Assembly: GCF_900456775.1 (NCBI RefSeq)
Contig: NZ_UAUL01000002.1
Coordinates: 1-46,508 of the forward strand
Reading direction: 5' to 3'
Source: Sarcina ventriculi
GTDB lineage: Bacteria; Bacillota; Clostridia; Clostridiales; Clostridiaceae
Length of the DNA stretch: 46,508 bases
In this document: positions 35,533-44,056 of the stretch, piece by piece
How positions within the stretch are numbered: the stretch's first letter is position 1
Layout: the number at the start of each line of letters is the position of its first letter
The notes under the pieces: generated by a model
Seen by the model: the letters and a program-made list of their open reading frames with translations, nothing else
Database searches by the model: none
Told to the model about the DNA's origin: nothing
Program-made: the position numbers and the translations under genes

Positions 35533-36756
35533 TTATTTTAATAAACAACTTGCAATTCCTTTTCCATATTCAAATGCCTTTTTAAGTTCTTCTTCTGAAG
35601 GTTTAAAATTAACACTAAGGGATTCTAAAGGCATCTTCATTCTAAGTTCTTTAAGTCTAGACTCTATTCTTGGAACAGCTTCTCCACTCCAACCATAAGA
35701 ACCAAATGCACCTGCTATTTTTCCACCGTGAATTACAGGATTTAATCTTGCAAGTAATTCTCTAACAGGTTCTAAAAGTTCTGCTAAAATAGTTGGAGAT
35801 CCAAATAAAATAGCATCAGATTGAACAATTTCATCTAAAAGTTTGCTTTGCTCAACACTTGTTATTTCATAAAGCTTAACATCTATTTTTTCTAAATTAC
35901 CATCTTTTATACCATCTACTATAGCTTCTGCTAACATTTTAGTATAACCATAAGCTGAAACATAAAAAACAGTAGCCTTTTTTATATCATTTTTAGGTTT
36001 TGGAGTGCTCCACTTTCTATATATTTCAATTATTTTTTTGGGATTTTCTCTTAAAATAGGTCCGTGTCCTGGACAAATCACATCTATATCCAAATTTTCT
36101 ATCTTATTAATAGCTTTTAACACAAAAGGTTTAAATGGTGCTATTATGCAATTGAAGTAATGCTCAAGAGCCCCCATATAATTACTTTTATCCACTATTA
36201 AATCATCAAACATTTTGTCAAAACAGTAATGAGAACCAAATGAATCGCATGTTATAAGAGTTTTATCTTCTTCAATATATGTATAAATTGTATCTGGCCA
36301 ATGAAGTTGTGGAACCGAGAAAAATTTCAAAGTTTTATTTCCAAGAGATATACAATCCCCATTACAAACTTGAATAGATTCAAAATCTTTATTTACTATC
36401 CCTTTAATAAATTTTAAAGCCATAGGAGATGCAATTACTTTAGCCTTTGGTGCAAGTTCTAAAATCTTCCCTATAGAACCTGCATGATCTGGCTCAGTAT
36501 GGCTAACTATTATATAATCAACATTTTTTATATCAATATGTAAACTTTTTAATCTTTCTATGTATTCATCAAAAAATTCTTCCTTAACAGTCTCAAATAT
36601 AGCTATTTTTTCACTTCCTTTTATAACATAAGAATTATAGCTAGTTCCGTATGGAGTTTTCATTATTATGTCAAAAACCCTTAAATTATGGTCTAACACT
36701 CCAACCCAGTATAGATCTTTTTTTACATTTAAATATTTCATCATTTTAAAAGGCAA
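35533..36756 (-). CDS. flavodiiron protein (A-type flavoprotein)
   Basis: An FprA/FDP protein that reduces O2 to water and/or NO to N2O, protecting anaerobes. The N-terminal MBL-like di-iron domain has H86-x-E88-x-D90-H91 (SHTEPDHAGS) and later CPGHGP. The C-terminal flavodoxin domain (FYVSAYGYTKMLAEAI, about residues 260 on) binds FMN. Reading can open at GTG 36768, but that sits on the Shine-Dalgarno (GAGGTGA, 36765-36771), so TTG 36756 is the best start, giving 407 residues. Single gene between terminators. Confidence 0.9.
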   Translation of the reverse strand: MPFKMMKYLNVKKDLYWVGVLDHNLRVFDIIMKTPYGTSYNSYVIKGSEKIAIFETVKEEFFDEYIERLKSLHIDIKNVDYIIVSHTEPDHAGSIGKILELAPKAKVIASPMALKFIKGIVNKDFESIQVCNGDCISLGNKTLKFFSVPQLHWPDTIYTYIEEDKTLITCDSFGSHYCFDKMFDDLIVDKSNYMGALEHYFNCIIAPFKPFVLKAINKIENLDIDVICPGHGPILRENPKKIIEIYRKWSTPKPKNDIKKATVFYVSAYGYTKMLAEAIVDGIKDGNLEKIDVKLYEITSVEQSKLLDEIVQSDAILFGSPTILAELLEPVRELLARLNPVIHGGKIAGAFGSYGWSGEAVPRIESRLKELRMKMPLESLSVNFKPSEEELKKAFEYGKGIASCLLK

Positions 36757-36903
36757 AAAGCCCTTCACCTCTCTTTTCTTTAAGAATCTTGATATTTCTA
36801 TTATTAAAAATTAAATAAATAATAATTATTAACAAATAACAATTTTACATTAATATAATAACATTTTTATTATAATATTTTCAACATGTTAACAAAAGTT
36901 TAA

Positions 36904-36937
36904 AATAATAAACACTAGTTAACTAGTGTTTATTATT
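36904..36937 (-). terminator. Perfect 34-bp palindrome after the 36960 gene
   Basis: Two uninterrupted 17-base arms (36904-36920 and 36921-36937) lie 22 bases past the stop of the 36960 gene, followed on the minus strand by TTTTAAACTTTTG. It is probably a terminator, but with no loop bases it could also be an operator upstream of the flavodiiron gene. Confidence 0.6.
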
Positions 36938-36959
36938 CTATGTAATCTTCTATTTTATA

Positions 36960-37475
36960 CTAAATTGTTTTATAACCAAATTCATCACAGATAAATTTTA
37001 CAAAGTCATTAAATACTTCTGTGCTAGATATTTTCATATAGCCTTGTTCAAGTTCTTCTATTTTTACTATAGGTTTTTTATTATAAACATAATTTTTATC
37101 TCTATATTCCATGAAGTGTTCTAATCCAAATACTTCTTTAAAAGTTTTAGTATTTATAGTTAAATCTTTATATGGATTATATCTCATAACATCAGTATAC
37201 TCTATTTCATCATTTTTTAAAGTTTTTAAATAATCTCCAATTCCATAATTAAAGTATTTATCTAATATAGAAAGTAATAAATATAAATGATTATCTCTTT
37301 CTAATTTTTGCATGGCAAGTGATGCGCAAATATGAAGCTTTCTAGTTTTTAATTTCATTTCGTTATCTTGTTCTGGTTTTATAAATAAGTCAATTTTTAG
37401 TTCTTCAGTTATCTTTTGATATAATTTTTCAAGTTTTCTTTCGTTTTCTAAAATTTTCATTTTCTTATAGTTCAT
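36960..37475 (-). CDS. hypothetical protein, 171 aa
   Basis: A soluble 171-residue protein, with an N-terminal charged helix (NYKKMKILENERKLEKLYQK), an alpha-helical middle with LHICASLAMQKLERDNHLYLL, and a C-terminal part ending ICDEFGYKTI. GGCGGGA lies before the ATG. I recognise no family or motif. It is a single gene on the minus strand, divergent from the ferredoxin-nitroreductase gene. Confidence 0.65.
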   Translation of the reverse strand: MNYKKMKILENERKLEKLYQKITEELKIDLFIKPEQDNEMKLKTRKLHICASLAMQKLERDNHLYLLLSILDKYFNYGIGDYLKTLKNDEIEYTDVMRYNPYKDLTINTKTFKEVFGLEHFMEYRDKNYVYNKKPIVKIEELEQGYMKISSTEVFNDFVKFICDEFGYKTI

Positions 37476-37839
37476 ATTATCCCGCCTTTATTTGCTATTT
37501 ATGAATTTATTTTCCTTTGTATAAAATAACTTTTTTTCAATAAAATTAATTTTATTAATTAAAATATCTTATTATTTAATAAATGAATATTTTATAAATT
37601 TATTTTATCATATGTGTAATATTTTGTCGAACCATTTTTTTCATATAAATATGCAGAATGTAATTATTATAGTGTTTTTTAGTTATTTATTTTATAAATA
37701 CTAATTTTTTTAGAAAAATGTAGTTATCAAATGGAATTTAAAATGTTAAACTTATAAAAATAAAAATTATTATGATATAATTGTAAATGTTCTAAAAAGA
37801 ACAGTAAATATAATAATGATTAGGAGATTTTTGAATATT
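37476..37839. other. Divergent intergenic region with promoter and small dyad
   Basis: 364 AT-rich bases between divergent genes. On the plus strand TGATATAAT (37773-37781) is an extended -10, and seven bases later the dyad TGTTCT-AAAA-AGAACA (37788-37803) covers the expected transcription start, as a repressor site would. TAGGAG for the nitroreductase gene is at 37821-37826. Nothing else gene-like is seen. Confidence 0.55.
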
Positions 37840-38664
37840 ATGATGTTAGTAAATGAAGAAAAATGTGTTGGTTGTGGTCTTTGTGTTAAAGATTGTTTGC
37901 TTGGTTGTATAAAAATTAAAGAAAATAAAGCTAAGATTCGCAATCTTACTTGTTTTAAGTGTGGACACTGTATAGCTATTTGTCCTAAAAACGCTGTTTA
38001 TTCTGATGAATATGATATGGGGGAAGTTAAGGAATATATTGAAGATAATTTTAAGATAAATTCTGAAAATCTTCTAAACTTTATGAAATTTAGAAGGACA
38101 ACTCGCCAATTCGATGTTTCTAAAGAAGTAGAAGTTGAAAAAATTGAAAAAATAATTGAAGCTGGTCGATATGCTCCAACTTCTAGCAATATGCAAAATG
38201 TTTCTTACATAGTAGTTAAAGAGAATATACAAAAATTAAGAGGACTTGCTCTTGAAACATTAAATAAACTTGGAGAAAATATTTTAAAAAGTGATAACCT
38301 TGAGCATAAAAAATATAAAGCTTATGCAAAAATGTGGATGAAAATGTATAATGATTTCAAAGCTAATAAAGAAAATAGTGATAAATTATTATTTAACTCT
38401 AGCTCTTTAATATTTGTACTTTCTGATTCAGATGTTAACGCATCCTTAGCTTCTTCAAATATGGAACTTATGGCAAATTCTTTAGGTCTTGGTGCATTAT
38501 ATAGTGGTTTTTTAGTTTTTGCTGCAAAAAATAGTCAAGAAATTAGAGAATTTCTTGGTATTTCAGACTCTAACAAAATAGTAACATGCATGATTTTAGG
38601 CTACCCTTCTGTGAAATACTTTAGAACTGTACCTAGAAATGATGCAAATATTATTTGGAAATAA
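37840..38664 (+). CDS. ferredoxin-nitroreductase fusion protein
   Basis: A 274-residue protein joining an N-terminal two-[4Fe-4S] ferredoxin domain to an FMN nitroreductase domain. The ferredoxin domain reads EKCVGCGLCVKDC, then CFKCGHCIAICP; the nitroreductase domain includes FRRTTRQF, GRYAPTSSNMQN, and a C-terminal glycine-rich GALYSGFLVFA block. Such fusions, common in anaerobes, probably pass electrons from a cellular donor through the clusters to FMN and on to a nitro or other substrate. The frame extends to 37816; ATG 37840 fits family starts, although TAGGAG is 13 bases away. TTG 37831 is an alternative. Confidence 0.87.
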   Translation: MMLVNEEKCVGCGLCVKDCLLGCIKIKENKAKIRNLTCFKCGHCIAICPKNAVYSDEYDMGEVKEYIEDNFKINSENLLNFMKFRRTTRQFDVSKEVEVEKIEKIIEAGRYAPTSSNMQNVSYIVVKENIQKLRGLALETLNKLGENILKSDNLEHKKYKAYAKMWMKMYNDFKANKENSDKLLFNSSSLIFVLSDSDVNASLASSNMELMANSLGLGALYSGFLVFAAKNSQEIREFLGISDSNKIVTCMILGYPSVKYFRTVPRNDANIIWK

Positions 38665-38699
38665 AAAAACAAGGCTAAATTAGCCTTATTTTTTTATTT
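38660..38699. terminator. Terminator between nitroreductase and PH-domain genes
   Basis: An AAGGCTA/TAGCCTT core stem with a 3-nt loop (38671-38687) flanked by A7 and T7 arms. It serves both convergent genes, with stop codons at either edge. Confidence 0.85.
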
Positions 38700-39102
38700 A
38701 ACAAAGGTAATATTTCTTAATTAAATTAACTATTTCTTTAGCTTCCTTCGCTTGTGACCTTGGGACTTTAAAACTTATAGGGGCTGAGTGATAGATTCCT
38801 TGTTGATTTACCACAGTATTCCCATCCACTCCTATTTTTATATCCACATCTAAATCAAAATTTCCTGCTGTTTCAAAAGAAATAGTTTTTATAGTTTTAG
38901 CAGGAAAAAATTTAACTTCAACCTTTTTACCTGTTATTCCTTGAACATCTATTATATATATGCCTAGATTAGTTAATATTATCGAATCTCTTATAAATTG
39001 ATATGCCATTATAACATCTTCGTTGTCTAAGAGATAATCATCTATATAGTCCGTTTTAGTAGTTAAAGTAGCATTTCCAACTAATTTATCATATAATCCC
39101 AT
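38698..39102 (-). CDS. bacterial PH-domain protein (bPH_1)
   Basis: A 134-residue single-domain protein of the bacterial Pleckstrin-homology group (YvbH/DUF1696 type). Typical strands include DNEDVIMAYQFIRDSIILTNLGIYIID, with GITGKKVEVKFFPAKTIKTISFET and a C-terminal helix (SQAKEAKEIVNLIKKYYL). No catalytic residues are expected; these proteins are thought to be stress- or membrane-linked adaptors, but their role is unproven. AGGAGG precedes the ATG. Confidence 0.8.
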   Translation of the reverse strand: MGLYDKLVGNATLTTKTDYIDDYLLDNEDVIMAYQFIRDSIILTNLGIYIIDVQGITGKKVEVKFFPAKTIKTISFETAGNFDLDVDIKIGVDGNTVVNQQGIYHSAPISFKVPRSQAKEAKEIVNLIKKYYLC

Positions 39103-39177
39103 AATAAATCCTCCTAAAGTTATATTTACACGATTATACCATACTTATTTGTATAAATATATTATTATTTTTTAAAT

Positions 39178-39209
39178 AAAAACACAGTATTTTAATATAC
39201 TGTGTTTTT
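39178..39209. terminator. Terminator after the 39214 gene
   Basis: A perfect 13-bp stem (39178-39190 with 39197-39209), 6-nt loop, with A5/T5 arms. It begins 5 bases after the stop of the minus-strand gene ending at 39214. Confidence 0.8.
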
Positions 39210-39213
39210 GTCT

Positions 39214-39456
39214 TTAATCTAATTTAACTTCGTCTATATCAAGAAAATCTACTGTTGAATCATGAACATAAAATTCTTTTTCTTTATTTTCTTTTTTTCT
39301 TTTAGCATAATCTTTTAATGCTTCTCCACCGCTTTCATACTCTGCTAAAAGGTTCATATCTTCTATAATCCTTTTTCCATTTTCTGATTTTGCTTTTATA
39401 ACTTCTATAACAACCCATTTATATTTAGCGGTTTTAACAACTTCTTTCCAAGTCAT
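39214..39456 (-). CDS. small hypothetical protein, 80 aa
   Basis: ATG 39456 with AGGAGG six bases upstream is clearly the start (the frame extends to TTG 39477 through the ribosome binding site itself). The 80-residue protein starts MTWKEVVKTAKYKWVVIEVI, followed by a charged helix (ALKDYAKRKKENKEKEF) and an acidic end (DFLDIDEVKLD). No membrane segment or known motif. The small size with one beta-rich then helical part suggests a single domain; function unknown. Confidence 0.65.
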   Translation of the reverse strand: MTWKEVVKTAKYKWVVIEVIKAKSENGKRIIEDMNLLAEYESGGEALKDYAKRKKENKEKEFYVHDSTVDFLDIDEVKLD

Positions 39457-39942
39457 ATGTATCCTCCTAATTGTCAACTCTCTTTAATAATTCATAAAAT
39501 ATATTTTATAAACATAACACTTAATTATATTTGTTTAATTAAATTTATATTTATTAAAACATTTTATCATTATATAAAAAATACAATTTAATATCAAGTT
39601 ATATGTATTATTTTTCCTGAACAAATAGTATTTTAAATATAAAATATACCTAATCATAATATGATATAATAAAAAATAATTTATTGTGATAAATCATTAA
39701 AATATTGTATGAATATAAAATATTTTGGTTTTGTCAAAATATTTGTTTAATAAAATTAATAATAATATATTAGATTTAATAAGTATATATTAATTTTCCT
39801 AATAGAATCTCACTAAATAATCTTCAATAAAATTGAATATTTATTACTATTATATTAAATAAATATTCATTATTGAGTATTGAATTTCTTTTTATGACAT
39901 GATATTATTTTATTAATAATTTATAAAGAGAGGAAAATATTA
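39457..39942. other. AT-rich intergenic region with two inverted repeats
   Basis: 486 bases before the second YjeM-like permease. Two perfect dyads are present: a 10-bp one at 39718-39727 / 39735-39744 (7-nt centre) and a 12-bp one at 39834-39845 / 39858-39869 (12-nt centre). Both are AT-only or nearly so. They may be regulator sites for the permease gene. No reading frame with a ribosome binding site and no RNA gene is seen. Confidence 0.5.
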
Positions 39943-41484
39943 ATGGAAAATAATACGGATTTAGAGTTATTAGATAGCGCTAACAATAAGACTAAGGTTT
40001 ATAAAATAGGTTTTTGGTCATTTGTTGCTATGATTTTTATGACTGTATATAGTTTAGGTAATGGTCAACAGATTTATTATCAAATGGGTTATGCGGGAAT
40101 AACGTATATCGTTATAGGTATTATTTTATTTTTTATACCTTATATGTTTATGGTATCTGAAATGAGCTCTGCTTTTAGTGAAGAAAAAGGTGGTATTTTT
40201 TCATGGATGACAAAATCAGTTGGATTAAAGTTTAGTACAACAGGAGCTTTTATTTGGTATATAGCAGCTATTATTTGGTGGTTTAGTTTAAGTTCTGTTG
40301 CCATTACTATATCAACTGCAATATTTGGTAAAGATATTTCTGAAACATGGCATCTATTTGGTTTAAGTAATACTGCAACAACTTCTTTAATTGGTGTTGT
40401 GTGGTTTTTAGCTGTAGTATTCTTTTGTCGTAAAGGTGTTAAATCAGTTTCATTTCTTGCAAATATGTCTATGTTAATTACAATAGTAATGCATGTTTTA
40501 ATTCTAGGTGGAGGAATTTTAGTATTTTGTTTAAGTGGTTTTCATTTCCAACAATCATTTGCCTTTAATGGAATTAAATCTTTATTTTACGGACCTAATC
40601 CAAGCTACGACAATGTATTTTCAGCATTAGGATTTTTAGTTTTTGCTATATTTATTTTAGGTGGCATGGAAAGTATAGGTGGACTTGTTGATAAAGTTAA
40701 AAATCCTAAAAAAACTGTTCCTAGAGCAATGATATTTATGGGAATAGTTATGGGAATATTATACATAGCTATTATAATTATAAGCGGTATGGTTTTAAAT
40801 TGGAAAGATACTTTTGGAAGCCCTAATGTAAATTTATATAACTATCCTATATATATGATACAACAACAGTTTTATCTTTTAGGAACTCACCTTGGAATGT
40901 CTAATACAGCTTCAATAGCTCTTGGACAATGGGTAAATAGAATTACAAACTGGATAAGTCTTATTGCTATGATGAATCTTCCTTTAACTCTTTATTATCC
41001 AATAAAGCAAATATTTGAAGGAATGCCTGAAGGAATGCTTCCTAAGGTTGTAACTAAAAAGAATAAACATGGTTTTAATGCTAATGCTTTATATATACAA
41101 GCAGCTATTATAGTTGGTGGTATGCTTGCGATAGGATTTGGTGGAAACACAGCAAATACAGTATATAACAATTTAACATTTATGGTTACAGTAGGTACAT
41201 CTGTTCCTTGGGCCTTTATAGTTTTTGCATACATAAAGTTTAAATTAAACGATAATATAAAAAAAGAATATACGTTTTTCAGTAAAAAAGTGGGTGTCAT
41301 AGTCGGAACAATAACACTTATAACTTTAATAGGTGCCAATGGTTTTTCAATTGTACAACCCTTCCTTCAAGGTAATATTCAAGAAGGTATATGGATTGCA
41401 GCTGGACCTTTAATATTTGGTTTTATAGGTTTTATTCTTGCAGTATTATATCAAAGAAAACAAAAAAGAAATAATAAAAAATGA
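39943..41484 (+). CDS. YjeM-like APC amino-acid permease, second copy
   Basis: A 513-residue transporter of the same APC subgroup as the 20366-21868 protein. Shared blocks include SEMSSAFSEEKGGIFSWMTKSVG, FAIFILGGMESIGGLVDK and YYPIKQIFEGMPEG. It differs from the first copy in the first helix and in many loops, so it is an older duplicate, probably with a different or overlapping substrate. GAGAGG precedes the ATG. It has its own terminator and a 486-base upstream region with two dyads. Confidence 0.85.
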   Translation: MENNTDLELLDSANNKTKVYKIGFWSFVAMIFMTVYSLGNGQQIYYQMGYAGITYIVIGIILFFIPYMFMVSEMSSAFSEEKGGIFSWMTKSVGLKFSTTGAFIWYIAAIIWWFSLSSVAITISTAIFGKDISETWHLFGLSNTATTSLIGVVWFLAVVFFCRKGVKSVSFLANMSMLITIVMHVLILGGGILVFCLSGFHFQQSFAFNGIKSLFYGPNPSYDNVFSALGFLVFAIFILGGMESIGGLVDKVKNPKKTVPRAMIFMGIVMGILYIAIIIISGMVLNWKDTFGSPNVNLYNYPIYMIQQQFYLLGTHLGMSNTASIALGQWVNRITNWISLIAMMNLPLTLYYPIKQIFEGMPEGMLPKVVTKKNKHGFNANALYIQAAIIVGGMLAIGFGGNTANTVYNNLTFMVTVGTSVPWAFIVFAYIKFKLNDNIKKEYTFFSKKVGVIVGTITLITLIGANGFSIVQPFLQGNIQEGIWIAAGPLIFGFIGFILAVLYQRKQKRNNKK

Positions 41485-41509
41485 TCTACTATATAGTAGA
41501 TCATTTTTT
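41476..41509 (+). terminator. Terminator of the second permease gene
   Basis: A 34-bp perfect palindrome (17-base arms 41476-41492 and 41493-41509) overlapping the stop codon, ending in T6 and followed by more A/T. Confidence 0.85.
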
Positions 41510-41606
41510 ATTATTATATGAAAATATTACATATTTTGATATAATAATCTCTGGATAAAACATACATGTTAATTATTTATTAAAATTTCGAGGTGATTAT
41601 ATAATT

Positions 41607-42488
41607 ATGGGGCTATTTATAATACTATTTTCAACGGCAATAGTAGTATTAATTATTTCTTTAAGAAACAAAGCTAAAAATTTATTATTATTTAATCTTA
41701 TAAAGTTATCTATAAATAATGTAAATAGAACATATTTAGATTTTTTTAAAGATAAATCATTTCTAATTACTCTTATTCAAGGATTTATTATAATATTTGC
41801 AGAAGTTAGCGCACTCATAAGTTTGAGTACAAGTATTTGGAGATATTTTTTTATATCAAGTAATGTTTTTTTTAATATTTCAATTAAAATGCTTTTAATA
41901 ATATTTTTTATGCTTATAGTGCACTATTCCATCGGTTATATAGTCTATATATTAACTAGTATAAATAAATTTTTATACAATGTAGAAGATAAAAACTTAA
42001 AAATTGATTTATTATTAAGTTATTTTATAATCAGTTCATATTCAACAGCTATTTTAATATTTCCAAAACAAATTTCTAAAATTTATTTAGTTGGTCTTTT
42101 AGGATGTTTTATATGTTATGCGTTAAATATTAAAATTCTTATTAGAATTATGAAAAACCCTAAAAATATTAAAAGCAAAAATCAAAATGATGTTAGTTTT
42201 ACAAGAATAATTATAGCATCTATCATACTAATAATTATGATTATATTAAATTTATATTTGGCTGTAGTACTTATAAATAGTGGAAATCCACATGCTTTTA
42301 CAAATAAACCTACTAATTTTGATTTATTTTATTTTACCTTAATAACATTTACTACTGTAGGTTATGGAGATATAATTCCTATTACAGGATTAGCTAAAAT
42401 AGTTACAATATTTATTGCAGTAACTAGTGTTATATGTATAAGTATATTTATAAGTAGTATTTTATCTCATAAGGATTTATCTAATTAA
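41607..42488 (+). CDS. potassium channel protein
   Basis: A 293-residue membrane protein with about four hydrophobic segments followed by a fifth, a pore loop and a last helix. The potassium selectivity filter TTVGYGD is at residues 249-255, in a pore helix FDLFYFTLITFTT. The first segments do not show the regular arginine pattern of a voltage sensor, and there is no C-terminal RCK/ligand domain. GAGGTGA lies upstream of the ATG. It likely forms a tetrameric K+ channel; gating is unclear. Confidence 0.85.
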   Translation: MGLFIILFSTAIVVLIISLRNKAKNLLLFNLIKLSINNVNRTYLDFFKDKSFLITLIQGFIIIFAEVSALISLSTSIWRYFFISSNVFFNISIKMLLIIFFMLIVHYSIGYIVYILTSINKFLYNVEDKNLKIDLLLSYFIISSYSTAILIFPKQISKIYLVGLLGCFICYALNIKILIRIMKNPKNIKSKNQNDVSFTRIIIASIILIIMIILNLYLAVVLINSGNPHAFTNKPTNFDLFYFTLITFTTVGYGDIIPITGLAKIVTIFIAVTSVICISIFISSILSHKDLSN

Positions 42489-42524
42489 AATTATAGAAAT
42501 TAAACATACAAGTTTAAAAAAATA

Positions 42525-42561
42525 TGTTATAATGGTTAGTATAAAAATAAACGATACGTTT
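42525..42561 (+). promoter_or_regulatory. Promoter and dyad before glycosyltransferase gene
   Basis: TGTTATAAT (42525-42533) is an extended -10. Just past the expected start, AAACG-ATA-CGTTT (42549-42561) is a perfect short dyad. A second dyad, TTAAAC-n6-GTTTAA (42500-42517), lies near -35. The arrangement suits a repressor-controlled gene. Confidence 0.45.
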
Positions 42562-42618
42562 TATTCGTTATTATTAACTATTAATAAATAGCAATAATAT
42601 AATACTAGGAGGATACTA

Positions 42619-43794
42619 ATGAAAAATATATTAATAGTAAACATATCAGCTCATGGACATGTAAATCCAACAATAAAGCTAGTAAAAGATCTTATAAGCT
42701 TTGGAAATAAAGTTACATATTACTCAACTGAAGATTTTAGAGAAAAAATTGAAGGTGCTGGAGCCACTTTTAAATCTTATGAATATAAAGAAATCAAAGG
42801 AAAAGATGGTGGCAGAGGCGATGAAAAAACTCTTATAAATAATATGGTAAATTTAGCAGATGCAGTTTTATCAGAAGTTTTAAAGGAAACACAAAAATTT
42901 GATTGCCTAATATATAATTCTGTATTATCAGTTGGAAAAAATATTGCTGAAAAATTAAATATAGAAAAAACTATAAGTTTTTATACTACATTTGCCTTTT
43001 CTAAAGATATGATTAATATGTTTGCAAAAAATACTAATGTTTCTAACAATAACATAGATTTTAGAAAAATGTTAGCGTCTTTCGAAGAAGCAACACAAGA
43101 CATAAATAAAAAATATGATATCAAAGTTAAGAATATGATTGAAACTATGATAAATAGTGAAGCAGATTTAAATTTGGTATTTACATCTAAATATTATCAA
43201 CCATTTTCACAAGAATTTGATGATAAATTTATTTTTGTTGGACCTTCTTTAACTGAAAGAACAGAGCAAATCGATTTTAAATTAGAAAAAGATAAAGATA
43301 AGAAACTTATTTATATTTCTCTTGGAACTATAGATAATCAAAATTTAGATTTTTATAAAAAAACATTCGAAGCATATGGCTCAATGAAAGATGTACAAGT
43401 AGTTTTATCAGTTGGTAAAAAGACAAATATATCTGATTTAGGAGATATACCTCAAAATTTCAAGGTTTATAATTATGTACCTCAACTTGAAGTTTTAAAG
43501 AAAACAGATGTTTTTGTAACTCATGGTGGAATGAATAGTTCTAGTGAAGCTTTATATAATAACATACCTTTAGTTATAGTACCTCAATTTGGAGATCAGT
43601 TTATAGTTGGAAATAGAGTTGTTGAATTAGGAGCTGGAATTTTACTTCCTGCAAAAGATGCTACAGTTGCTAAATTACAAGAAGATATGAATTTATTATT
43701 AAATGATTCATCATACAAAGAAAATGCAATTAAACTTGGACAATCCCTTAGAACTGCTAGTTCTAATTCAACATCTATATATAAAACAATATAA
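42619..43794 (+). CDS. MGT-family glycosyltransferase
   Basis: A complete 391-residue GT1 enzyme of the macrolide-glycosyltransferase type with GT-B fold. N-terminal acceptor domain: ILIVNISAHGHVNPTIKLVKDL, about residues 2-200. C-terminal donor domain: YISLGT, YVPQLEVLKKTDVFVTHGG, then PQFGDQF. AGGAGG precedes the ATG, and the gene has its own promoter and terminator. It is a paralogue of the truncated gene at the window start, 42 kb away. Family members glycosylate macrolides or lipids, often for detoxification; the K+ channel and FUSC genes beside it give no clear substrate. Confidence 0.9.
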   Translation: MKNILIVNISAHGHVNPTIKLVKDLISFGNKVTYYSTEDFREKIEGAGATFKSYEYKEIKGKDGGRGDEKTLINNMVNLADAVLSEVLKETQKFDCLIYNSVLSVGKNIAEKLNIEKTISFYTTFAFSKDMINMFAKNTNVSNNNIDFRKMLASFEEATQDINKKYDIKVKNMIETMINSEADLNLVFTSKYYQPFSQEFDDKFIFVGPSLTERTEQIDFKLEKDKDKKLIYISLGTIDNQNLDFYKKTFEAYGSMKDVQVVLSVGKKTNISDLGDIPQNFKVYNYVPQLEVLKKTDVFVTHGGMNSSSEALYNNIPLVIVPQFGDQFIVGNRVVELGAGILLPAKDATVAKLQEDMNLLLNDSSYKENAIKLGQSLRTASSNSTSIYKTI

Positions 43795-43805
43795 CTAGAA
43801 ATAGT

Positions 43806-43840
43806 AAAAGAGGTATGAATTATTCATGCCTCTTTTTTTA
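43806..43840 (+). terminator. Terminator of glycosyltransferase gene
   Basis: A 14-bp stem with one G-U pair (43806-43819 with 43823-43836) followed by a T run, 11 bases after the stop codon. Confidence 0.85.
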
Positions 43841-44056
43841 TATTTTTAGTTAATTTATAAAACAGATAATAAATCATATATTTTATATAAACTTTTACAT
43901 TAACTATTTTTTTTATTAATGATTTAATCATTATTTATTAAAAACTATTACAATTTAATAACAATAACTACTTTACTTAAATATTTATTATATATATTAT
44001 TTAAGTAATACTGTTATTTGAAAATTTAATAATGTATATGCAAAGGAACAAATATT

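Noticed and set aside
40995-41339. A 114-codon minus-strand frame inside the second permease gene
   Set aside because: It is antisense to a clear APC transporter, has no ribosome binding site and its composition reflects the complement of membrane-helix codons.
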